From CAZNNH01 sp964574335 (GTDB taxonomy: Bacteria; Acidobacteriota; Vicinamibacteria; Fen-336), in the NCBI GenBank assembly GCA_964574335.1, contig CAZNNH010000002.1, positions 40,249 through 104,248 on the forward strand: a DNA stretch of 64,000 bases, in the 5' to 3' direction. The first letter of the stretch is position 1. Every line of letters starts with the position of its first letter. The notes beneath the pieces are model-generated. The model did no database searches, was not told where the DNA came from, and was given only the letters and a program-made list of their open reading frames with translations. A program made the position numbers and the translations under genes. This document shows positions 35,498-43,336 of this stretch, piece after piece.

Positions 35498-36769
35498 GTG
35501 TATCGGCTCTACAACCTGGTGCTGGCGTTGGGGTTGGCCGCTGCCCTTCCCTGGTACGTCCTGCGCGGACGGCTCACCGGCGCCTACCTGGCCAGCCTGG
35601 GGCAGCGTCTGGGCCGCCTGCCTCCCGGTCTCAACCAGGAGCGGCGGCCGACGGTGTGGATCCATGCCGTGTCGGTGGGAGAGGTCCTGGCGGCTCGCGC
35701 CCTGGTCGCCCCGTTGCGGCGGCGACTTCCCGACCACGCCGTATTCGTCTCCACCACCACCCTGACCGGCCGCGCCGTGGCGGAGAAGGCGCTCTCGGGC
35801 GTCGACGGCCTCCTCTTCGCCCCCCTCGACCTCGCGGGACCGGTGCGGCGGGTCCTCGGCCGGCTCCGGCCGAGCCTGCTGCTGCTGATGGAGACCGAGC
35901 TGTGGCCGAACCTGATCCACCAGGCGGCCCGGCGCGGGACCCGGGTGGCCCTGGTCAACGGCCGCATCTCACCGCGCTCCTTCGGGCGCTACCGGCGTAT
36001 CGCCCGCTTCCTGAGGCCGGTCCTGTCTCAGGTGGACCTGTTCCTGATGCAGGAGGAGGCGCACGTGGCCCGGATCGTGGCGATGGGAGCGCCGGCAGGG
36101 CGGACCCATGCGCTCGGCAGCCTGAAGTACGACGCCGTCAGCGAGCCCCCGCCCAACCCGGCGCTGGATTGCCTGTTGGGCGGGACCGACGACCAGGGGC
36201 CGCTATGGATCGCCGGCAGCACGGTGGCCGGCGAGGAGCCGATGGTGCTGCAGGCCCTTTCCCGGGTCCGAGAGAGGCTGCCCACCACCCGCTTGGTCCT
36301 GGCGCCACGCCACCCGGAGCGCTTCGACGAGGTGGCGTCGCTGGTCGCCTCGCGGGGGCTTCTCTGTGCCCGGCGCTCCCGGATCCAAGGCGCCTGGCGC
36401 GACCGCGACGTGATGCTGCTCGACACCCTCGGCGAGCTGGCATCCGCCTACGCCCACGCCACCGTCGTCTTCGTGGGCGGCAGCTTGGTGCCGCGGGGCG
36501 GCCACAACATCCTCGAGGCGGCGGTGCTCGGCAAGGCGATCGTGGTGGGTCCGCACATGGAGAACTTCCAGCAGATCGCCGACGACTTCCGCCAGGCGTG
36601 CGGCCTGGTCCAGGTGGGCTCGGCCGAGGAGCTGGGGACCGTCGTCACCCGGCTGCTGACGGAGCCCTCGGAGCGACAGGCGGTGGGCACCGCCGCCCGG
36701 CGGCTGATGGAGAGCCATCGCGGCGCCCTCGACCGGTCGGTGGACATGCTGGCACGGCTGCTGGCGTGA
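35498..36769 (+). CDS. waaA: 3-deoxy-D-manno-octulosonic acid (Kdo) transferase
   Basis: A 423-residue inner-membrane-associated glycosyltransferase. An N-terminal hydrophobic helix (YRLYNLVLALGLAAALPWYV) anchors it; VWIHAVSVGEVLAARALV, STTTLTGRAVAEK, LLLMETELWPNLI and RISPRSFGRY mark the acceptor domain and IAGSTVAGEEP, APRHPERFDEV, FVGGSLVPRGGHNILEAAVLGK and the closing helix the CMP-Kdo domain. It adds Kdo to lipid IVA. Start is taken as GTG 35498 because the family begins xYxLYN. Its stop TGA overlaps the GTG of lpxK (GTGA). Confidence 0.93.
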   Translation: MYRLYNLVLALGLAAALPWYVLRGRLTGAYLASLGQRLGRLPPGLNQERRPTVWIHAVSVGEVLAARALVAPLRRRLPDHAVFVSTTTLTGRAVAEKALSGVDGLLFAPLDLAGPVRRVLGRLRPSLLLLMETELWPNLIHQAARRGTRVALVNGRISPRSFGRYRRIARFLRPVLSQVDLFLMQEEAHVARIVAMGAPAGRTHALGSLKYDAVSEPPPNPALDCLLGGTDDQGPLWIAGSTVAGEEPMVLQALSRVRERLPTTRLVLAPRHPERFDEVASLVASRGLLCARRSRIQGAWRDRDVMLLDTLGELASAYAHATVVFVGGSLVPRGGHNILEAAVLGKAIVVGPHMENFQQIADDFRQACGLVQVGSAEELGTVVTRLLTEPSERQAVGTAARRLMESHRGALDRSVDMLARLLA

Positions 36770-37776
36770 GGGGGCTCTTGTACCCGCTCGGGGTGGTGTT
36801 CGGCCGAGTGGCGGCGGTGCGGCGCTTCCTCTACCGGCGCGGTCTCTTGCCGCAGAGACGCCTCGCCTGTCCCGTGATCAGCGTCGGGAACCTGAGCGTG
36901 GGCGGGTCGGGCAAGACGCCGGTGGTGGCCCGGGTGACGACGCTGTTGCAGCAGGCCGGCCTGCCGGTGGCGATCCTCAGCCGCGGCTACCGCGGGAGCT
37001 TCAGGGGCCGGGCGCTGGTGGTGTCGGACGGAAGCCGGGTGACGGCTTCGTCCGCCGAGGCCGGCGACGAGCCGGTGATGCTGGCCCGGGAGCTTCCCGG
37101 TGTGATCGTGGCCGTCGGCCGGCGCCGGGATCTCGTCGGTGCCGAGGTGCTGAGGCGCTTCGGGCGGCAGGTGCTCGTTCTCGACGACGCCTTCCAGCAC
37201 CTGCGCCTCTTCCGCGATCTGGACATCGTCTGCCTGGACGCGCTGACACCCGACGACCTGCCGCTTCCCGCAGGCCGGCTTCGGGAGTCGATGGCGGCGG
37301 CCCAGCGGGCCGACCTACTGCTGCTGACCGAGGCCCACCGCGCGGAAGAGATGACCCTCGAGGCCCTCGAGGCCCGCTACGGTCCCGACCGGACGTTCCG
37401 GGTGGGCCGACGTTTCGAAGGGTTCCGGAGCCTGGCCGGCGAGACGTGCCCCGCGCCGCGGCGCCCCTTCGTGGTCTCGGGCATCGCCCGGCCGGAGCGC
37501 CTCGAGCGGGACGTGCTCGAGGAGTGCGGCGCGATGGTCGGCAGGATCCGGGCCTCCGACCACCACCGCTTCCGCGAGGGGGAGCTGCTGGAGGCGGCAT
37601 CGCGCGCCCGGGACCTCGGCGCCGACGCCATCGTGGTCACCGCCAAGGACGCGGTGCGGCTCCCCGAGCGTCTGCCTCCCGGGCCGCCGGTACGCGTCCT
37701 CCGGACCCGGGTGGAGATCCAGGGCGAGGCCGGCTTCCGCGAGCGTCTGCTGGCCGTGGCGGCGAGGATCGGATGA
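36766..37776 (+). CDS. lpxK: Tetraacyldisaccharide 4'-kinase
   Basis: A 336-residue lipid A kinase. It opens with the membrane-associating GLLYPLGVVFGRVAAVRRFLYRRG, then VISVGNLSVGGSGKTPVV (Walker A), ILSRGYRG, GDEPVMLAREL, VLVLDDAFQHLRL (catalytic Asp-Asp region with D-D-A-F-Q-H) and VVSGIARPERLE. It phosphorylates the 4' position of the disaccharide to give lipid IVA. It begins at a GTG that overlaps waaA's stop, and its TGA overlaps the ATG of the next gene. Slightly longer than the E. coli enzyme (328). Confidence 0.95.
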   Translation: MRGLLYPLGVVFGRVAAVRRFLYRRGLLPQRRLACPVISVGNLSVGGSGKTPVVARVTTLLQQAGLPVAILSRGYRGSFRGRALVVSDGSRVTASSAEAGDEPVMLARELPGVIVAVGRRRDLVGAEVLRRFGRQVLVLDDAFQHLRLFRDLDIVCLDALTPDDLPLPAGRLRESMAAAQRADLLLLTEAHRAEEMTLEALEARYGPDRTFRVGRRFEGFRSLAGETCPAPRRPFVVSGIARPERLERDVLEECGAMVGRIRASDHHRFREGELLEAASRARDLGADAIVVTAKDAVRLPERLPPGPPVRVLRTRVEIQGEAGFRERLLAVAARIG

Positions 37777-38705
37777 GAAGGGAGCGTCGCCACGCGCTCG
37801 AGGATCGGGCGGCGGCGGTGGCCCAGGCGGCGGCCTCGCGGTTGCCGATGTCGGCCTGTGCCGGCATCGGGGCCCTGCTCGGACGCCTGCTCGGCGCCCT
37901 CGACCGCCGCCACGTGGCGATCGCCGTCGCCAACATGCGCCGGGCCTTTCCCGAGTGGGATGACCGTCGCCGGGTGCGGACCGCCCATCGGGTCTACGCG
38001 CACTTCGGGAAGGTGCTGTTCGAGATCCTCTGGATGCACGGCCGGTCGCAGGCCGAGCTGCGGCGGCTCTTCGAGGTCGAGGGGCGGGAGCACGTCGAGG
38101 AGGCCCTGGCGAGGGGGCGCGGCATCGCGTTCCCCACCGGGCACGTGGGGAACTGGGAGGTCACCGCCACCGCCCACGCCCTGACCACCGGGCCCTTCGG
38201 CGTGGTGGCACGGGCCCTCGACAACCCAGCGCTGGAGCGGCGACTGTTCGAGATTCGTACCCAGTGCGGCAACACGGTCATCTACAAGACGAGAGCGCTC
38301 GTCCAGATGCTCCGGATCCTGCGCGGCAACGGCGCGGTCGGCGTCCTGGTCGACCAGAACGTCCAGGAGCGGGACGGGATCTTCGTGGACTTCTTCGGGC
38401 ACCCCGCCAACACCACCACCATCACCTCGGCGCTCGCCGTCAAGACCGGCTGCGCCCTGATCCCCGGACGCTCGGTGCGGCTGCCCGACGGTCGGTACCG
38501 CCTCACCTACGATCCGCCCATCCGCGTCGAGCCGAGCGGCGATCGACGCACCGACATCGCGCGGCTGACCCAGCAAACCGCCAAGCGGATCGAGGCCTGG
38601 ATCCGAGCGGCGCCGGAGCAGTGGCTGTGGATGCACCGGCGCTGGCACACCCAGCCCCGCCCGGGCCAGGGATTGCATCCGGCCCTGTCCGGGTGGGAGG
38701 GCTGA
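37773..38705 (+). CDS. Lipid A late acyltransferase (LpxL/HtrB family)
   Basis: A 310-residue membrane-associated acyltransferase. The family signature is present: ANMRRAFPEWDD, FPTGHVGNWEV (H-x4-E active site), GVVARALDNPALERRLFEIR, GVLVDQNVQERDGIFVDFFGHPANTTT and PEQWLWMHRRWHTQP. It transfers an acyl chain to Kdo2-lipid IVA or a related precursor; which of the LpxL/LpxM positions cannot be told. It overlaps lpxK (ATGA) and is followed 1 base after its stop by the waaF start. Confidence 0.92.
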   Translation: MRRERRHALEDRAAAVAQAAASRLPMSACAGIGALLGRLLGALDRRHVAIAVANMRRAFPEWDDRRRVRTAHRVYAHFGKVLFEILWMHGRSQAELRRLFEVEGREHVEEALARGRGIAFPTGHVGNWEVTATAHALTTGPFGVVARALDNPALERRLFEIRTQCGNTVIYKTRALVQMLRILRGNGAVGVLVDQNVQERDGIFVDFFGHPANTTTITSALAVKTGCALIPGRSVRLPDGRYRLTYDPPIRVEPSGDRRTDIARLTQQTAKRIEAWIRAAPEQWLWMHRRWHTQPRPGQGLHPALSGWEG

Positions 38706-38706
38706 G

Positions 38707-39711
38707 GTGGCGGCGACGGAAAGGCGGTTGCTGGTGCGCGCCCCCAACTGGGTGGGCGACGTGGCGCTCTCGCTCCCCGCGTTACGCGACCTGCGCCGCA
38801 ACTTCGAGGGGGCCCGAATCGAGGTGCTGGCCCGTCCCTGGGTCGCCGAGCTCTACCGGGCCGTGCCCGAGATCGACGACGTGCACGAGACCGTCGGCTT
38901 TCGCCGCGATGTGAGCGGGCTGCGCGACCGCTTCGACGCCGCGGTGCTGCTCCCCAACTCCTTCGGCACGGCGCTGGTGGCCTACCTGGCGGGGATCCCG
39001 GAGCGCTGGGGCTACGCCACCGACGGGCGAGGCCGGCTGCTGACGCGCTCGGCGCGGGTGCCACCCGAGATCCGGGGGCACAGCGAGGTGTACTACTATC
39101 GGGCCATGTTGGCAGGTGTCGGGCTGTCCGTCTCCGCGACCTGCGACAGCTCCCTCACCTGCCCGCCGGACTGGCACGACCAGGGGACCCGCCACCTCGG
39201 ACCCGCCGCCGGCGGCTTCATCGGGCTCGTACCCGGGGCCGCCTTCGGCAGCGCCAAGCGCTGGCTGCCGGAGCGATACGCGCGGGTCGCCGACCGGCTG
39301 GGCCGGGAGACCGGCGCCTCGGTGGCGATCCTGGGGGCGAGAGGCGAGCGGGCGGTCGCCGAGGGGATCGCGTCATTGCTCCGCGTGCCCGGCCGCGTGC
39401 TGTGCGGCGAGACCACGCTCGGTGGCCTTGTCGGGGTCTTGTCGCAACTGCGTCTTCTGATCACCAACGACTCCGGCCCCATGCATCTGGCGGCGGCGCT
39501 GGGGGTGCCGGTGGTGGCGGTGTTCGGCCCCACCGACTGGCGCGAGACCGCACCGCGCGGCCCCCGCTGTCGGCTGGTCCGGGAAGAGGTCGAGTGCGCT
39601 CCCTGCAAGCAACGCGAGTGTCCGATCGACCACCGCTGCATGACACGGATCACCGCAGACCGGGTCCTCGCCGAGGCGCGGGCGCTGCTCGACGGAGAGG
39701 CAGAACGGTGA
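38707..39711 (+). CDS. waaF: ADP-heptose--LPS heptosyltransferase II
   Basis: A 334-residue GT9 glycosyltransferase. It begins RLLVRAPNWVGDVALSLPALRDLR, a heptosyltransferase II signature (APNWxGD), and has FDAAVLLPNSFGTALVAYLAGIPERWGYATDGR, LVPGAAFGSAKRWLPERYA and the donor site LLITNDSGPMHLAAALGVPVVAVFGPTDWRET with ECAPCKQRECPIDHRCM cysteines. It adds the second heptose of the inner core in the cytosolic leaflet. Starts at GTG 38707; its stop overlaps the gmhB GTG. Confidence 0.94.
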   Translation: MAATERRLLVRAPNWVGDVALSLPALRDLRRNFEGARIEVLARPWVAELYRAVPEIDDVHETVGFRRDVSGLRDRFDAAVLLPNSFGTALVAYLAGIPERWGYATDGRGRLLTRSARVPPEIRGHSEVYYYRAMLAGVGLSVSATCDSSLTCPPDWHDQGTRHLGPAAGGFIGLVPGAAFGSAKRWLPERYARVADRLGRETGASVAILGARGERAVAEGIASLLRVPGRVLCGETTLGGLVGVLSQLRLLITNDSGPMHLAAALGVPVVAVFGPTDWRETAPRGPRCRLVREEVECAPCKQRECPIDHRCMTRITADRVLAEARALLDGEAER

Positions 39712-40283
39712 GGCCGGCCATCTTCATCGACCGGGACGGCACCCTCTCCCACGAGGTGGGCTATCTCAACCACCCGTCCCGCTATCGCCTCTACCCCTTC
39801 GCGGTGGACGCGGTGCGCCTGATCAACCGCAGCGGCTACCTGGCGGTGCTGGTCACCAACCAGGCGGGGGTGGCGCGCGGGTACTTCGCCGAGCCCATGA
39901 TCGACAAGGTCCACGCACAGATCCGGACCGCGATGGCCCGAGGGGACGCCCGGCTCGACGGCATCTACTACTGTCCCCACCACCCCAGCGTGGGCCAGCC
40001 GCCGTACCGTCTCGACTGCGACTGCCGCAAGCCGAAGCCCGGGCTGATCCTGAGGGCCCAGGCCGATCTCGACATCGACCTCGGGGCCTCCTACGTGATC
40101 GGCGATCGGCCGAGCGACCTGACGCTGGCCTGGAACGTGGGCGCCCGCGCGGTCTTCGTCAAGACCGGGTACGGACTGGGGGAGTGGGAGGGCCGCGCCT
40201 CGAGCTGGGCCCGTCGCCCCGACCTGGTGGCCGGGAACCTTCTCGAGGCGGTGCTGGCCATCCTCTGGGAGCGGCGTCGTTGA
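39708..40283 (+). CDS. gmhB: D-glycero-beta-D-manno-heptose 1,7-bisphosphate 7-phosphatase
   Basis: A 191-residue HAD phosphatase of histidinol-phosphatase type. IFIDRDGTLSHEVGYL carries the two catalytic Asp residues, LVTNQAGVARGYF the Thr/Asn site, YYCPHHPSVG and CDCRKPKPGLI the Cys/His zinc loop and Lys, and VIGDRPSDLTLAWNVGA the Mg-binding Asp. It removes the C7 phosphate in ADP-heptose synthesis. Start is a GTG overlapping waaF's TGA, with GGAGAGG ahead. Its stop overlaps a TTG start of the next gene. Confidence 0.94.
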   Translation: MRPAIFIDRDGTLSHEVGYLNHPSRYRLYPFAVDAVRLINRSGYLAVLVTNQAGVARGYFAEPMIDKVHAQIRTAMARGDARLDGIYYCPHHPSVGQPPYRLDCDCRKPKPGLILRAQADLDIDLGASYVIGDRPSDLTLAWNVGARAVFVKTGYGLGEWEGRASSWARRPDLVAGNLLEAVLAILWERRR

Positions 40284-41314
40284 AGGCCGCCGATCGCGCC
40301 CCGGTCACCCGGGCCGAGCTGCAGCGGGCCATCGCCCAGATGCCGGGCCGCCGGATTCTGGCCCTGGCCGACCTGGTCGCTGACGAGTTCGTCCACGGCC
40401 GGGTGGAGCGGATCAGCCGAGAGGCCCCGGTGCTGATCCTGACCTACCAGGGCGCGGACCTCCGCCCCGGCGGGGGCGCCAACGCGGTCCACAACATGCG
40501 TACGTTGGGTGGGCGGCCGATCCCGTTCGGCGTGGTGGGCGCCGACGACCAAGGGCGGCGGCTACGCTCGTCGCTCCGGCAGGCCGGCGTCGGCGTCTCC
40601 CACATCCTCAGCGAGCGGGCGTTCCCGACCCCGCTCAAGACCCGCGTGCTGGGCGGCGGCACCCACTCGACCGAGCAGCAGATCGTCCGCCTCGACCGTG
40701 TGGTCCGGCTCCCCCCGCGAAGCCGCGCCCACCAGAGGCTGGCCCAGGCGCTCGCCGACTACCGAGGAAGGGTCGACGGCGTGCTGGTCACCGACTATGG
40801 GATCGGCCTGATCACGCCGCGCCTGGTACGGACGGCGGTCAGGTTCGCTCGCCAGCGTGGGGTACCGGTCACGGTCGACTCGCGCTACGACCTGCTGCGC
40901 TTCCGCGGCATGACCGCGGTGACGCCCAACGAGCCGGAGGTGGAGGCGGCGCTCGGGGTGCGGATCGGCCACGACCGGCGCCGCCTCGAGGCGGCCGGCG
41001 CCGAGCTTCTGAAGCGGCTCGGGACCCGCGCGGTGCTGGTCACCCGCGGTAGCGACGGCATGTCGCTGTTCGAGGCGGACAAGCCGCCGCGGCACATCCC
41101 GGTCCACGGCACCGATCAGGTCGCGGACGTGACCGGCGCCGGCGACACCGTCATCGCCACTTTCACCCTGGCCCTGGCCGCGGGTGCCTCACCGTTGGCG
41201 GCGAGCCTGCTGGCCAACTACGCGGGCGGCATCGTGGTGATGAAGCGCGGGACCGCCACCGTCTCGACGTCCGAGCTGCGGCGTGCCGTCGACGAGGCAC
41301 CGGGGCTCTCGTGA
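40280..41314 (+). CDS. hldA: D-glycero-beta-D-manno-heptose-7-phosphate kinase (RfaE1/HldA)
   Basis: A 344-residue PfkB-family sugar kinase equal to the kinase half of HldE. Motifs: GRRILALADLVADEFVHGRVERIS, GGGANAVHNMRTLGG, VDSRYDLLRFRGMTAVTPNEPEVE, VLVTRGSDGMSLFE and the catalytic TGAGDTVIATFTLALAAG. A normally acidic D-x-V/M-x-D substrate position is here LADLVADEF. It begins at a rare TTG whose last two bases start the gmhB stop (TTGA). Kinase and nucleotidyltransferase are separate genes here rather than the fused HldE of enterics. Confidence 0.92.
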   Translation: MKAADRAPVTRAELQRAIAQMPGRRILALADLVADEFVHGRVERISREAPVLILTYQGADLRPGGGANAVHNMRTLGGRPIPFGVVGADDQGRRLRSSLRQAGVGVSHILSERAFPTPLKTRVLGGGTHSTEQQIVRLDRVVRLPPRSRAHQRLAQALADYRGRVDGVLVTDYGIGLITPRLVRTAVRFARQRGVPVTVDSRYDLLRFRGMTAVTPNEPEVEAALGVRIGHDRRRLEAAGAELLKRLGTRAVLVTRGSDGMSLFEADKPPRHIPVHGTDQVADVTGAGDTVIATFTLALAAGASPLAASLLANYAGGIVVMKRGTATVSTSELRRAVDEAPGLS

Positions 41315-41793
41315 GGCGCGCCGTCTCGAAGGTCTCCAGCCTGGACCAGGTCCGGCGGCACGTGGAGCGTGCCCGAGAGCAGGGGCGAACCGTGGCCCTG
41401 GCCAACGGCTGCTTCGACGTCCTGCACGTCGGCCACGTCCGCTATCTGGCGGGGGCCCGAGCCGAAGCCGATCTGCTGGTGGTCGGCGTCAACGGCGACT
41501 CTTCGGTGAGGCGCCTCAAGGGCGAGGGGCGACCGGTGCTGGGCGAGGATGGTCGTGCCCTGCTGGTGGCCAGCCTGCGTCACGTCGACCACGTGGTGGT
41601 CTTCCACGAGGACGACGTGGGCCGGCTGCTGCTCACGCTGAGGCCCGACGTACACTGCAAGGGGACCGACTACACCGAGGAGACGGTGCCCGAGCGCGAC
41701 GTGGTTCGATCCTACGGTGGCCGGGTGGCGATCGTCGGCGACCCGAAGGACCACGACACCCGCAATCTGCTGCTCAGGATCCGCGGTCGATGA
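41311..41793 (+). CDS. hldC: D-glycero-beta-D-manno-heptose 1-phosphate nucleotidyltransferase (RfaE2/HldC)
   Basis: A 160-residue cytidylyltransferase-fold enzyme. VALANGCFDVLHVGHVRYLAGAR holds the HxGH nucleotide-binding motif (HVGH), and VVGVNGDSSVRRLKGEGRP and HCKGTDYTEETVPERDVVRSYGGRVAIV are standard for the RfaE2 half. It uses ATP (rarely CTP) to make ADP-heptose. GTG start overlaps the kinase stop (GTGA), and its stop overlaps the next ATG. Confidence 0.93.
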   Translation: MRRAVSKVSSLDQVRRHVERAREQGRTVALANGCFDVLHVGHVRYLAGARAEADLLVVGVNGDSSVRRLKGEGRPVLGEDGRALLVASLRHVDHVVVFHEDDVGRLLLTLRPDVHCKGTDYTEETVPERDVVRSYGGRVAIVGDPKDHDTRNLLLRIRGR

Positions 41794-42803
41794 AGGTCTT
41801 GATCGTCCGCCACTCCTCCATCGGCGACATCATCCATACCCTGCCCGCGCTCTCGGCCCTCCACCGGCACGGCCACCAGGTGTGGTGGGTGGCCGAGCCC
41901 CCCGGCCTGCCGCTGCTCGAAAGAAGCCCGCTCCTGTCCCGGGTGGTCCGAGCGCCCGCCGCCCGCGGTTGGAGTGCCGGAGCCGCGTGGGGCGCGTTGC
42001 GGGGGCTGCGACGACAGCGCTTCGACGTCGCCCTCGACTTCGGGGGGCTGTGGAAGTCGGCGACCTGGGCGCGTCTGTCGGGTGCGCAGCGGGTGGTGGG
42101 TTTCGCGTCCCGCTACCGGCGCGAGCCCGCCTCGGCGTGGCTGCTCAGCGAACGGGCCGAGCGCACCGAGGCCCCCCACGTCATCGACAAGAACCTTTCG
42201 CTGCTCCGTCCCCTCGGGATCGACGCCGTCGGCTGCCGGGACTTCCCGCTCCCGCCGCGGGATGCCGAGGCGGCGCGCGTCGTCGAGTGGCTGGGGGAGC
42301 GCGCGCTGCCTGGCTTCGCCATCCTCAATCCGGGCGGCGGCTGGGCCAGCAAGCTCTGGTCCCCGGAGGGGTTTGGGGCGGTGGCTGCCGGTCTGCGTGA
42401 GCGGGGGCTTCGGTCGATCGTGAGCTGGGGGCCCGGGGAGGGGGACCTGGCCGACCAGGTGGTGCGGGCCTCACAGGGCGCGGCCGAGCGCGCCTTCCCG
42501 ACGGGGCTCCTGGAATACGCCGAGCTGGCGCGGCGGGCCCGTCTGGTGGTGGCAGCCGACACCGGCCCCCTGCATCTGGCCTGCGCCCTGGGGACGCCGG
42601 TGGTCGGCCTCTACGGGCCCACCGACCCGGCCCGCAACGGTCCCTTCGCGCCCGAGGACCAGGTAGTGCGCCGGGTGCCACCCTGCGCCCCCTGTCACCG
42701 CCGCCGCTGCCCGGTGCATGATGGGGTGATGCGAGAGATCACGCCTTCGGACGTGCTTGCGGCGATCGACCGTCGCCTGGGATCCGGGGCGGCCACGCCG
42801 TGA
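41790..42803 (+). CDS. waaC: Heptosyltransferase I-like GT9 glycosyltransferase (WaaC-like)
   Basis: A 337-residue GT9 enzyme. It starts MKVLIVRHSSIGDIIHTLPALSALHRHGH, the usual heptosyltransferase I opening (SSxGDxxHTLPA), has FDVALDFGGLWKSATWARLSGAQRVVGF, LNPGGGWASKLWSPEGFGAVAAGL and VVAADTGPLHLACALGTPVVGLYGPTDPARNGPF, then Cys-rich VPPCAPCHRRRCPVHDGVM. Together with waaF it builds the heptose region. It overlaps neighbours by 4 bases at both ends. The exact acceptor is inferred from position and start motif. Confidence 0.87.
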   Translation: MKVLIVRHSSIGDIIHTLPALSALHRHGHQVWWVAEPPGLPLLERSPLLSRVVRAPAARGWSAGAAWGALRGLRRQRFDVALDFGGLWKSATWARLSGAQRVVGFASRYRREPASAWLLSERAERTEAPHVIDKNLSLLRPLGIDAVGCRDFPLPPRDAEAARVVEWLGERALPGFAILNPGGGWASKLWSPEGFGAVAAGLRERGLRSIVSWGPGEGDLADQVVRASQGAAERAFPTGLLEYAELARRARLVVAADTGPLHLACALGTPVVGLYGPTDPARNGPFAPEDQVVRRVPPCAPCHRRRCPVHDGVMREITPSDVLAAIDRRLGSGAATP

Positions 42804-43336
42804 CCGCCTCGCGCTTCCGGGTCCGCCTGGGCTACCTGGCCGGCCTCCTCGCCATCGCCCTGGCGCGGCCGCGGCCGACCTGGCTGCTGCTGGGTCTGGG
42901 CCTGGCGGTTCTGGGGGAGGGGCTTCGCCTCTGGGCTTCGGGACACATCGAGAAGACCCGGCGCCTGGCCACCGGCGGACCCTATGCGCACACCCGCAAC
43001 CCGCTCTACCTGGGCAGCGTGGTGATGGCGCTGGGCTTCGCGGTGGCGGCGGGGACGCTGGGAGCCGTGGTCGTCACCCTCGCCTACCTGCTGGTCTTCT
43101 ACCCGAGCGTGATCCGGGAGGAAGCCGCTTTCCTCCGCGACAAGTTTCCCGACCAGTACGGTCTCTGGCAGACCGACGTCCCGTTGTTCCTCCCGCGCCT
43201 CGTGCCCGGCGGGCCGCGCGGTTCGCGCTTCTCGTGGCAGCGGGTCCGGGCCAACCGTGAGTGGCGCACCGCGCTCGCCTTGCCGATCCTCGTCCTGGCC
43301 CTGTACGCCCGCGGGCGGTGGCTGCCCCTGGTGTGA
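42800..43336 (+). CDS. Isoprenylcysteine carboxyl methyltransferase-family membrane methyltransferase
   Basis: A 178-residue integral membrane protein with about five helices (YLAGLLAIALARP, WLLLGLGLAVLGEGLRLWASG, GSVVMALGFAVAAGTLGAVVVTLAYLLVFY, ALALPILVLALYA) and the PEMT/ICMT-family core GGPYAHTRNPLYLGSVVMALG plus REEAAFLRDKFPDQY. Such enzymes methylate small lipid-linked acceptors with S-adenosylmethionine. Placement in the LPS operon with 4-base overlaps on both sides suggests an LPS or lipid-carrier substrate, which is an inference. Confidence 0.78.
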   Translation: MTASRFRVRLGYLAGLLAIALARPRPTWLLLGLGLAVLGEGLRLWASGHIEKTRRLATGGPYAHTRNPLYLGSVVMALGFAVAAGTLGAVVVTLAYLLVFYPSVIREEAAFLRDKFPDQYGLWQTDVPLFLPRLVPGGPRGSRFSWQRVRANREWRTALALPILVLALYARGRWLPLV